Source: Massilia sp.
GTDB taxonomy: Bacteria; Pseudomonadota; Gammaproteobacteria; Burkholderiales; Burkholderiaceae_D
Direction: 5' to 3'
DNA length: 6,296 nt
NCBI GenBank assembly: GCA_003520365.1
Contig: DOUW01000101.1
Span: forward strand, 1 to 6,296
The notes beneath the pieces were generated by a model, which made no database searches, was not told the DNA's origin, and saw only the letters and a program-made list of their open reading frames with translations. A program made the translations under genes and the position numbers. Shown one piece after another: positions 1 through 6,211 of this stretch (positions are counted from its first letter, which is position 1; every line of letters starts with the position of its first letter).

Positions 1-810
1 TCGAGCGACGCCGCGGTCGCCGCAGCCGGCGCCACCGCCAATATCGCCCAGCCGGGGTTCGCGGTCGACCACCAGGGCCGCATCCAGTTCCCGTTCGCCG
101 GCCTGCTGCCGGTCGAGGGCCTGACCGAGGAGCAGGCGCGCGCGCTGCTGACGCAAAAGCTGGCCAAGTACATCGCCAACCCGAACATCACCCTGCGCGT
201 GCAGGCCTATCGCAGCAAGCGGGTCTATATCGACGGCGAGGTCAAGGCGCCCGGGCTGCAGGCGATCAACGACATCCCGATGACCCTGGTCGAAGCGCTC
301 AACCGTGCCGGCGGCCTGTTGCCCTCTGCCGACCAGAGCCGCATCGCGCTCGAGCGCGGCGACACCCGCTACAGCATCAACCTGCGCGAGCTGGTCCAGA
401 AAGGCATCAACCCCGGGAACGTGATGCTGGCGCCGGGCGATGTGGTGCGCGTCCACTCGCGCGACGAAAGCAAGGTATTCGTCTCGGGCGAAGTCGTCAC
501 GCCGCGTGCGCTGACGATGCACAACGGACGCCTGACGCTGAACGAGGCCCTGGGCGAGACCGGCGGCATCAGCCCCCTGAGCGGCGACGCGCGCCAGATC
601 TACGTGGTGCGCAAGACGCCCGAGCGCACCCGCGTGTTCCAGCTCGACGCCCGCCTGACCGGTTCGCTGGCCATGGCCGAGGCATTCGAGCTGCGCCCGA
701 AGGATGTGGTCTATGTTGCAGCGTCGCCGCTGGCTAACTGGAACCGGCACCTGAGCCTGTTGTTCCCCGGCGCGCTGACGAACGCGGTCGGCGTCACCAC
801 CCGTCCGTGA
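1..810 (+). CDS. Outer-membrane polysaccharide export protein, Wza/OPX type (5' end missing)
   Basis: The reading frame is open from base 1 to the TGA at 808-810, giving 269 visible residues with no start in view; the GTG at 199 is an ordinary internal valine codon, because homologous sequence continues upstream of it. Visible residues about 15-70 look like the end of the polysaccharide export domain (QGRIQFPFAG, then LTEEQARALLTQKLAKYI and NPNITLRV). Two SLBB-type modules follow, about 74-153 (VYIDGEVKAPG ... LVEALNRAGG ... LAPGDVVRV) and 158-237 (VFVSGEVVTPRAL ... LNEALGETGGI ... LRPKDVVYVA). The tail 244-260 (LANWNRHLSLLFPGAL) matches the amphipathic C-terminal helix that in Wza lines the outer-membrane pore. 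Family knowledge: these lipoproteins form the ring-shaped exit channel for capsule or exopolysaccharide. Roughly 100 or more N-terminal residues, including the expected lipoprotein signal, are outside the window. It is followed after 58 nt by its usual partner, the chain-length kinase. Confidence 0.93.
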   Translation, partial: SSDAAVAAAGATANIAQPGFAVDHQGRIQFPFAGLLPVEGLTEEQARALLTQKLAKYIANPNITLRVQAYRSKRVYIDGEVKAPGLQAINDIPMTLVEALNRAGGLLPSADQSRIALERGDTRYSINLRELVQKGINPGNVMLAPGDVVRVHSRDESKVFVSGEVVTPRALTMHNGRLTLNEALGETGGISPLSGDARQIYVVRKTPERTRVFQLDARLTGSLAMAEAFELRPKDVVYVAASPLANWNRHLSLLFPGALTNAVGVTTRP

Positions 811-868
811 TGCGCCCCTGCGCCACCGGCCTTTCGCGCCCCACCGTCCGTAACGAACCGAGACGATC

Positions 869-3151
869 ATGACCAAGCCCGCCGACAACCATTCCCTGGC
901 CCACGTCGTGCACAGCCCGCAGATCCTGAGCGTGCCCTTCGACCCGCGGCCCTCGCTGAGCGCGACGGACGAGCCGGCTGTCGACCTGAAAGGGCACTTC
1001 AACACCCTGTACGACAGCCGCTGGCTGATCGGCGGCATCACGGCGCTCATCACCCTGATCGCCGTACTGTATGCGCTGGTGGCCAAGCCGGTGTACGAAG
1101 CGAACCTGATGATCCACGTCGAGGAGGAAAGTCCGAACGCCTCGAAGAATATCCTGAGCGAAGCCTCGTCGCTGTTCGAAACCAAGAAGGCGGCCATCGC
1201 CGAGATGGAGCTGCTGCGCTCGCGCATGGTGGTGTCGCAGGCGGTCGACAACCTGCAGCTCTACATCGAGGTCCAGCCGAAGTACTTCCCGGTCGTCGGC
1301 TTCTGGTTCGCGAACCAGAACAGCGGCGAGCTGTCGACGCCGGGCCTGTTCGGACATGGCGGCTACGTCTGGGGCGGCGAGAAGGCCGAGGTGACGGTGT
1401 TCGACGTGCCGGAATCCTGGCTCAACCGCGAGTTTACGCTGACCGCCCGCGGCGCCAACCGCTACCATTTCTCCGGTGGCGGCCAGCGCCTGGCTTTCGA
1501 GGGAACGGCGGGCCAGCGCTACCGCGTGCCGACGCCCGACGGCACGGTCGAGATCAAGGTCGAGCGCATGGTCGCCAACCCCGGCGCGCGTTTTCGCCTG
1601 AAGCGCAAGTCGCGCCTGGGCACCATCCAGGCGATCCAGACGGCGATGGTCATTACCGAGCAGGGCAAGCAGTCCGGCGTCATCCAGGTCAAGCTGCAGG
1701 GCGAGAACGCCAAGCGCATTCACGCCTTGCTCAGCGAAATTGGCCGCGAATACATGCGCCAGAACCTGGCCCGCAAGACCGAGGAAGCCGAGAAGTCGCT
1801 GGCCTTCCTGAACAAGCAGCTGCCGATCCTGAAGCGTCAGCTCGAGCAGTCCGAGGACCGCTACAACCAGTTTCGCAACCTGCATGGCACGGTCGACCTG
1901 CGCGAGGAGGCGCGTGTCAGCCTGGCCCAGGCCACCGCCGCGCGGGCCCGCCGCATCGAACTGCTGCAGAAAAAAACCGAACTGCTGGCGCGCTTCACGG
2001 AAGACCACCCCATCGTCGCCGCGATCAACCGCCAGCGCAAGGAAGTTGATACCGAGATCGAGGAAATCTCGGCCCGCATCAAGACCCTTCCCGTGCTCGA
2101 GCAGGACGAGGCCCGCCTGACGCGGGATATCAAGGTCAACACCGACCTGTACACGGCGCTGTCGAACACGGCCCAGCAGCTGCGCCTGATTTCCGTGGGC
2201 CGCGTCAGCAACGTGCGGCTGGTCGACGCGCCGATCGCGCCGGAAAAACCGCTCAAGCCCAACCGCCCCTTGATCGTGGCGCTGGCCGTGATCACCGGAC
2301 TGCTCATCGGCACGCTGCTCGCGCTCGCACGCAAGGCACTCAGGGGCGGCATCGACGACCCGCAAAAGATCGAGCGCCTGCTCAATGCCCGGGTCGTGTA
2401 CGCCTCTATCCCGCACAGCACCAACCAGGACAAGCTGCTGCGCAAGGCGCGCAGCGAGACGGCGCCCTTGCCCTTGCTGGCCCAGATCATGCCCGAGGAC
2501 GCGGCCGTCGAAAGCCTGCGCAGCTTCCGCGCCGCGCTGCAGTTCTCGATGCCCCACTTTAAGAACAACATTGTCATGTTCGCCGGACCGACGCGTAGCA
2601 TTGGCAAATCTTTCATCGCGGCCAACTTCGCCGCCGTCATGGCCTCGAGTGGCAAACGTGTCCTGCTGATCGATGCGGATCTGCGCAACGGGCACCTGCA
2701 CCGCTATTTCGGGATCGGACGCGAGCGGGGGCTGTCGCGTTCCATCCTCGGTTCGATGCCGGTCGAGGACATCATTCACCACGACGTCATGGAGAATCTC
2801 GATTTCATTCCCACAGGCGAGTTGCCGCCGAACCGTTCGGACTTCCTGCTACACCTGAACTTCGGGGCGCTGCTCGAGTCGGTCAGCGCCCGCTACGACC
2901 TGGTCCTGATCGACCCACCGCCGGTCCTCTCCGTGGCGGACGCACTCATCATTGGCGCGCACGCCGGCGCCGTCTTCATCGTCGCGCGTGCCGGCGTGAC
3001 CACCGAAGGACAGATCAACGAGTCGGTGAAACGCCTGCACCATGCCGGCATATCGCCGCAAGGCGTGCTGTTCAACGACATGGCCGTGCGGCTTAGCGCA
3101 AGTGCGACGCACTACGGGGCGTCCACCGCGCAGATCGGCTACGTGAGCTGA
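869..3151 (+). CDS. Exopolysaccharide chain-length regulator fused to tyrosine autokinase (Wzc/EpsB-type BY-kinase)
   Basis: A complete protein of 760 residues, the usual length for Wzc-type kinases. Family role: an inner-membrane protein whose periplasmic part couples to the Wza-type channel and whose cytoplasmic kinase cycles phosphorylation to control polymer length and export. Visible domains: a Wzz-like N-terminus with membrane segment 52-71 followed by KPVYEA; a large periplasmic region of about 395 residues with a beta-rich part (to about 260) and a coiled coil about 300-425; a GNVR-like motif at 443-453 (VGRVSNVRLVD, serine where glycine is usual); a proline-rich turn and second membrane segment about 468-489. 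The kinase has the E-x2-R-x2-R oligomerisation motif (E548, R551, R554), Walker A 573-581 (GPTRSIGKS, K580), Walker A' 598-606 (VLLIDADLR, D602, D604) and Walker B around 677-685 (DLVLIDPPP, D682). The last 30 residues hold only two tyrosines, Y749 and Y758, where relatives have a tyrosine-rich cluster. The ATG at 869 is the first in-frame start, with only a weak GAGA-like ribosome site at 860-863. Confidence 0.95.
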   Translation: MTKPADNHSLAHVVHSPQILSVPFDPRPSLSATDEPAVDLKGHFNTLYDSRWLIGGITALITLIAVLYALVAKPVYEANLMIHVEEESPNASKNILSEASSLFETKKAAIAEMELLRSRMVVSQAVDNLQLYIEVQPKYFPVVGFWFANQNSGELSTPGLFGHGGYVWGGEKAEVTVFDVPESWLNREFTLTARGANRYHFSGGGQRLAFEGTAGQRYRVPTPDGTVEIKVERMVANPGARFRLKRKSRLGTIQAIQTAMVITEQGKQSGVIQVKLQGENAKRIHALLSEIGREYMRQNLARKTEEAEKSLAFLNKQLPILKRQLEQSEDRYNQFRNLHGTVDLREEARVSLAQATAARARRIELLQKKTELLARFTEDHPIVAAINRQRKEVDTEIEEISARIKTLPVLEQDEARLTRDIKVNTDLYTALSNTAQQLRLISVGRVSNVRLVDAPIAPEKPLKPNRPLIVALAVITGLLIGTLLALARKALRGGIDDPQKIERLLNARVVYASIPHSTNQDKLLRKARSETAPLPLLAQIMPEDAAVESLRSFRAALQFSMPHFKNNIVMFAGPTRSIGKSFIAANFAAVMASSGKRVLLIDADLRNGHLHRYFGIGRERGLSRSILGSMPVEDIIHHDVMENLDFIPTGELPPNRSDFLLHLNFGALLESVSARYDLVLIDPPPVLSVADALIIGAHAGAVFIVARAGVTTEGQINESVKRLHHAGISPQGVLFNDMAVRLSASATHYGASTAQIGYVS

Positions 3152-3235
3152 TCGTCTCGCGCGCCCGTTGACTGAGCGCATTCGGCCAGGTTCGCCGGAC
3201 GCCTGTGCCACCGCGCTGGCTGCGCGTTCGCCATG

Positions 3236-3280
3236 AAAAAAGCCCCTGCAGGCCGGACACGTGTCCGGCCTGCAGGGGCT
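3236..3280 (-). terminator. Rho-independent terminator of beta-helix copy A, built on a perfect 40-bp palindrome
   Basis: Positions 3241-3280 are a perfect palindrome with 20-nt arms (AGCCCCTGCAGGCCGGACAC and its reverse complement) and no unpaired spacer. Read on the minus strand the stem runs straight into six Ts (the A-run at 3236-3241 on the plus strand), the arrangement of an intrinsic terminator, 39 nt after the TAA of copy A. On the plus strand the stem is followed by CGTTGATCC, with no T-run, so it is not an obvious intrinsic terminator for the export operon, though the stem would also form in that transcript. Confidence 0.9.
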
Positions 3281-3286
3281 CGTTGA

Positions 3287-3308
3287 TCCGGCGCTGGCGG
3301 GCGCCGGA
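3287..3308. repeat. Small GC-rich inverted repeat between the copy A stop codon and its terminator
   Basis: TCCGGCGC at 3287-3294 and GCGCCGGA at 3301-3308 are exact reverse complements, giving an 8-bp stem around the 6-nt loop TGGCGG. There is no adjacent T-run on either strand. It lies 11 nt past the copy A stop codon and could act as a 3' RNA structure in either transcript; short GC-rich stems also arise by chance in DNA of this composition. Confidence 0.5.
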
Positions 3309-3319
3309 ATCGGACCTGC

Positions 3320-4579
3320 TTAGTACTCGTAGGCGCCGATGTCGTATGCGCCGCCGCGCGGACGCGCCACGCCGGCGATATCGACCTTCGGTGCACGCGT
3401 TGCCGTGCCCTTGTTGATCGCCGGCGAAGTGTTCTTCAGGCGATAGTCGCCGGTGCCGTTGACCTGGTAGTTCACGAACTGCGGGTTGGCCGAGACGGTG
3501 CCGCTGACGCTGCCTTTCACGAGCCAGGCGCGGCCGGTGTCGAATACCAGGTTGTTCGGATAACGGTTGTTGGTGCCGACCTTGCCCATTTCCGTGATGC
3601 CGTAGGCGTTACGGTAGACAATGTTGTTGGCCACGTAGTTGTTGCTGGTGCCCGCCGAGGTTGCGCCGCTGTCGCCATGACCGATCACGATGCCCATCTT
3701 CGAACCGAAGACGGTGTTGTTGACGATCGTCGACGCGGTCGCGCCGTGCCAGCTGTTGATGCCGACCGAAGCCACGCCCGAGATGATGTTGTTCGAGATC
3801 GTGTTGTTCTGGTTCGTGACGTAGATGCCCTGCACGGTGTTGCAGGTCTGGCCGGCGACCCACTTGTAGCCGATGTTGCGCACGACGTTCGAGTCGATCA
3901 CGGCGCCGCCGCCGGGGCCCCAGGCATCGATCGCCGCGCCGCCGCCGCCATTGCAGCCACCGCTGACGGTCAGGTCGTGGACGAAGTTCTTGGTGATGCG
4001 CTCTTTACCGCCTTCGGCCAGGATGCCGATACGGCCGGTGCCGGAGATGTCGAAACCTTCGATATCGACGTAAGCGCCCTTCGAGTTCCAGGCCATGCCG
4101 GTGCCCGAGAAGACGATCTTCGCGCCCCACTTCACATCCGAGACGAACTTGATGCGGGCAGTGGCGGTGCCGCTCTTGACGGTGCGGATACCTGCGCTGC
4201 CGGTCGACGGTGCCGCCACCTTGTAGGTGCCGGGCGCGACGTGGATGACGTAGCCGGCGCGGGCCAGCGCATCGGCGCGGGCGATGGTCTTCAGGGGACG
4301 TGCCTGGGTGCCCGGATTGGAGTCGGAACCGGTTGGCGAGACATACAGGTGGCCGGTGGCGGTAGCCGTCGGGGTTACCACGGTACGGTCCGATTTGGCC
4401 GTGCCGGTACCGGATTCGGTAACGGCCGTGGTTGCCATCGGGGCCGGGGAATCATAGGCCGGTTCGACGCTGGTACCGGCTTCGGCGGCGGCAGCGCTGC
4501 CGGCCAGCAGGACTGCGGCGCTGGCGCACAGGAGATGGTGGAAACGAACGCTTGCAACTACAGGAACGATTTTTTTCAT
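3320..4579 (-). CDS. Secreted right-handed parallel beta-helix protein, copy A
   Basis: 419 residues, specific function not recognised. Residues 1-32 form a signal peptide (MKKIVP start, hydrophobic core LLCASAAVLLAG, likely cut after SAAAA), so the product is exported from the cytoplasm. Residues 33-75 are a Thr/Ala/Ser/Pro-rich linker. From 76 the domain opens with LYVSPTGSDSNPGTQARPLKTI and VIHVAPGTY, as in DUF1565-type and pectate-lyase-like beta-helix proteins, then runs as repeated rungs rich in N-N, V-x-N and G-I (NNIISG, IVNNTVFG, VANNIVYRN, PNNLVFDTG). The C-terminus (SPAINKGT ... GVARPRGG ... DIGAYEY) resembles the choice-of-anchor Q type ending. Cys209 and Cys246, both kept in copy B, could form a disulfide. 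ATG 4579 has an AGGG ribosome site (4590-4593) 10 nt upstream. A polysaccharide lyase, hydrolase or epimerase, a matrix adhesin, or a non-enzymatic binder are all possible; no catalytic set can be assigned by eye. It converges on the export operon. Confidence 0.88.
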   Translation of the reverse strand: MKKIVPVVASVRFHHLLCASAAVLLAGSAAAAEAGTSVEPAYDSPAPMATTAVTESGTGTAKSDRTVVTPTATATGHLYVSPTGSDSNPGTQARPLKTIARADALARAGYVIHVAPGTYKVAAPSTGSAGIRTVKSGTATARIKFVSDVKWGAKIVFSGTGMAWNSKGAYVDIEGFDISGTGRIGILAEGGKERITKNFVHDLTVSGGCNGGGGAAIDAWGPGGGAVIDSNVVRNIGYKWVAGQTCNTVQGIYVTNQNNTISNNIISGVASVGINSWHGATASTIVNNTVFGSKMGIVIGHGDSGATSAGTSNNYVANNIVYRNAYGITEMGKVGTNNRYPNNLVFDTGRAWLVKGSVSGTVSANPQFVNYQVNGTGDYRLKNTSPAINKGTATRAPKVDIAGVARPRGGAYDIGAYEY

Positions 4580-4589
4580 CTGAAACTTA

Positions 4590-4593
4590 CCCT
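4590..4593 (-). promoter_or_regulatory. Ribosome binding site of copy A
   Basis: On the minus strand AGGG lies 10 nt before the ATG at 4579, within the sequence AGGGTAAGTTT (4583-4593) that is identical in front of copy B. It is a modest Shine-Dalgarno match, but its conservation in both leaders at nearly the same distance supports the chosen starts. Confidence 0.6.
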
Positions 4594-4603
4594 ACCTTAA
4601 CAA

Positions 4604-4679
4604 CGTGAAAGAGTAAGCTTTGAGCGTAGGAAACTTCCTAAGTTCAACGTTTTTAAAAATAAATTTCTTTATGTTATCA
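4604..4679 (-). promoter_or_regulatory. Conserved leader and candidate promoter of copy A
   Basis: Three blocks match the region before copy B at the same spacing. Block 1 is 21 identical bases at 4604-4624, starting CGTGAAAGAG on the plus strand. Block 2 (4629-4648) is GGAAACTTCCTAAGTTCAAC with one difference between copies; it contains the inverted repeat AACTT-CCT-AAGTT (4632-4644) and TAGGAA-AC-TTCCTA (4627-4640). Block 3 is TTATCA at 4674-4679, which on the minus strand gives GATAAC, a candidate -10 element about 95 nt before the start codon. No convincing -35 hexamer was found at 16-18 nt. The block positions suggest an mRNA leader of roughly 85 nt holding blocks 1 and 2. Promoter assignment is inference; conservation of the blocks is directly visible. 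Confidence 0.55.
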
Positions 4680-4883
4680 GGTGCGCTAATACAATTTCTT
4701 GAGGGTAAAAAATATTAATAGAACAATGTTGGATAATGATGAAAAAGTTTCTAACTAGAAAATCATAAAGATCTAATGCAATTTTTTTGACGACAGGTTG
4801 TTTGTCTTAAAACAATTGCCAGGCACAGGATTGCGTCTTGTTCGGGCATCACATGTCGTAGCGCCGAGGTGTCGCCGAAGATT
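4649..4883. other. AT-rich spacer between the tandem copies
   Basis: This stretch has no supportable gene. A hand count over 4621-4800 gives 51 G or C of 180 (28%), in sharp contrast to the GC-rich genes around it. It contains A/T runs such as the T-run at 4782-4788 and AAAAAATATTAATA near 4707-4720. The longest small frame noticed (minus strand, ATG at 4849 to TGA at 4763, 28 codons) has no ribosome site. The likely role is upstream promoter DNA for copy A, possibly bound by a nucleoid protein or a specific regulator; this is inference. Confidence 0.6.
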
Positions 4884-4920
4884 AAAAAAGGCCCCGCAAG
4901 CCGGACAGCTTGCGGAGCCT
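4884..4920 (-). terminator. Rho-independent terminator of beta-helix copy B
   Basis: On the plus strand AGGCCCCGCAAGC (4889-4901) and GCTTGCGGAGCCT (4908-4920) pair over 13 positions with one G-U wobble in the minus-strand RNA, around the 6-nt loop 4902-4907. The minus-strand stem is followed by six Ts (A-run 4884-4889). It starts 32 nt after the TAA of copy B at 4953-4955. The core TGTCCGGC is shared with the terminator of copy A, where the same bases sit in the stem instead of the loop. Confidence 0.92.
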
Positions 4921-4952
4921 TGTTCATCTAGCCTTGCGGCCTGGAACCGAGC

Positions 4953-6188
4953 TTAGAACTCGTAAGCGCCGATGTCGTGGGCGCTGCCGCGCGGACGGGC
5001 GACACCGGCGAAGTCGAGCGCCGGGGCCGAGGTCGCGCTGCCCTTGTTGACGGCCGGCGAGGTGCTCTTCAGGCGATAGTCGCCGGTGCCGTTGGCCTGG
5101 TAGTTCACGAACTGCGGTTCAGCCGCGACGGTGGCGCTGACGGTGCCCTTCACCAGCCAGGCGCGGCCGGTATTGAACACCAGGTTGTTGGCGTAGCGGT
5201 TGTTCTTGCCGACCGTGCCCATCTCCGTGATGCCGTAGGCGTTGCGGTAGATGATGTTGTTGGCCACATAGTTGTTGCTGGTGCCGGCCGAGGTCGCGCC
5301 GCTGTCGCCGTGGCCGATCACGATACCCATCTTGTTGCCGAAGATGGTGTTGTTGACGTAGATGTTCGACGTCGCGCCGTGCCAGCTGTTGATGCCCACC
5401 GAAGCCACGCCCGAGATGATGTTGTTCGAGACGACGTTGTTCTGGTTGGTCAGGTAGATGCCCTGCACGGTGTTGCAGCTTTGCGCCGCGACCCATTGCG
5501 CGCCGATGTTGCGCACGATGTTCGAATCGATCACCGCGCCGCCGCCCGGACCCCAGGCGTCGATCGCCGCGCCGCCGCCGCCGTTGCAGCCGCCGCTGAC
5601 CTTCAGGTCGTGGACGAAATTGTTGACGATGCGTTCCTTGCCGCCTTCGGCCAGGATGCCGATGCGGCCGCTGCCGGTGATGTCGAAGCCTTCGATGTCG
5701 ACATAGGCGCCTTTCGAGTTCCAGCCCATGCCGGTGCCCGAGAAGACGATCTTCGCACCCCACTTCACGTCCGACACGAACCTGATGCGGGCGGTGGCGG
5801 TGCCGCTCTTGGTCGTGCGGATGCCGGCGCTGCCGGTCGAGGGCGCGGCGACGTTATAGGTGCCCGGGGCCACGTGGATGACGTAGCCGGCTTTCGCCAG
5901 CGCGTCGGCGCGGGCAATGGTTTTCACGGGCTTGGCTTGCGTGCCCGGGTTCGAGTCGGAGCCGGTCGGGGACACGTACAGGTGGCCGGTGACGGTGGTG
6001 GCGCTCGGGGTCACGGTGGCGGCAGCGGCGGCGGCCACGGTCGGCGCGCTGCTGGCGGCCGGGGAATCGAAGGCTGGCTCGACGAGCGTCTTGGCGGTCT
6101 GGGCCGAGGCAGCGCCGGCAAAGGCGAGCATGATGCTGGCGGCCAGGACGTGGTGGATACGAGCGGTTGCAACAGAAGCGAATGTCAT
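4953..6188 (-). CDS. Secreted right-handed parallel beta-helix protein, copy B
   Basis: 411 residues from the ATG at 6188. A TTG one codon upstream (6189-6191) is also in frame, but the ATG is preferred because an AAGGG ribosome site (6198-6202) lies 9 nt before it and because copy A starts at the equivalent position. Residues 1-29 are a signal peptide (core VLAASIMLAFAG, likely cut after ASA before Q30). Residues 30-67 are an Ala/Ser/Thr/Pro-rich linker including an alanine run at 52-57. Residues 68-411 are the beta-helix domain, about 87% identical to copy A with no gaps. Fully conserved stretches include CNGGGGAAIDAWGPGGGAV (201-219), VASVGINSWHGAT (261-273) and KMGIVIGHGDSGATSAGTSN (286-305). 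Cys201 and Cys238 match the copy A cysteines. The C-terminal GVARPRGS ... DIGAYEF again resembles the choice-of-anchor Q type ending. It has its own leader and terminator and is probably transcribed alone. Function and substrate are unknown. Confidence 0.88.
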   Translation of the reverse strand: MTFASVATARIHHVLAASIMLAFAGAASAQTAKTLVEPAFDSPAASSAPTVAAAAAATVTPSATTVTGHLYVSPTGSDSNPGTQAKPVKTIARADALAKAGYVIHVAPGTYNVAAPSTGSAGIRTTKSGTATARIRFVSDVKWGAKIVFSGTGMGWNSKGAYVDIEGFDITGSGRIGILAEGGKERIVNNFVHDLKVSGGCNGGGGAAIDAWGPGGGAVIDSNIVRNIGAQWVAAQSCNTVQGIYLTNQNNVVSNNIISGVASVGINSWHGATSNIYVNNTIFGNKMGIVIGHGDSGATSAGTSNNYVANNIIYRNAYGITEMGTVGKNNRYANNLVFNTGRAWLVKGTVSATVAAEPQFVNYQANGTGDYRLKSTSPAVNKGSATSAPALDFAGVARPRGSAHDIGAYEF

Positions 6189-6197
6189 CAAAACTTA

Positions 6198-6202
6198 CCC
6201 TT
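6198..6202 (-). promoter_or_regulatory. Ribosome binding site of copy B, deciding the start
   Basis: Minus-strand AAGGG ends 9 nt before the ATG at 6188. Using the in-frame TTG at 6191 would shorten the spacing to 6 nt and add a residue not matched in copy A, so the ATG is the better start. Confidence 0.6.
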
Positions 6203-6211
6203 GCTAAATAG

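Larger units (their letters stand above)
3236..4679 (-). repeat. Tandem duplication, unit A (leader, gene, terminator)
   Basis: This whole segment has a counterpart at 4884-6287 in the same orientation. Matching parts are the candidate -10 and leader blocks (4583-4679), the beta-helix gene and a terminator containing the same TGTCCGGC core. The beta-helix domains align over 344 residues without a gap with about 46 differences counted by eye, so the duplication is old enough for clear divergence. No flanking direct repeats or transposase were seen that would explain the event. Confidence 0.85.

Noticed and set aside
199..810. A GTG start at 199 as the beginning of the Wza-like gene
   Set aside because: The same frame is open back to base 1 and encodes the expected polysaccharide export domain upstream, so this GTG is an internal valine codon.
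794..2782. A 662-codon open frame on the minus strand opposite the tyrosine kinase gene
   Set aside because: It is antisense to a gene with clear family motifs, and its translation is rich in Arg, Asp, Gln and Ala without recognisable domains, as expected from the complement of GC-rich codons.
4671..4718. A 15-codon plus-strand frame in the AT-rich spacer
   Set aside because: It lacks a ribosome site and overlaps the conserved candidate promoter element of copy A on the other strand.
4819..4836. A sigma-54-like GGCAC...TTGC sequence on the plus strand
   Set aside because: The spacing between the GG and GC elements is one base short of the consensus, and it points toward the 3' end of copy B, where no plus-strand gene follows.
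4763..4849. A 28-codon minus-strand frame in the AT-rich spacer
   Set aside because: There is no ribosome site, it has no counterpart that can be checked before copy B, and its length is within chance expectation.
6189..6191. TTG as the start codon of copy B
   Set aside because: The adjacent ATG matches the start of copy A and has better spacing from the AAGGG ribosome site.
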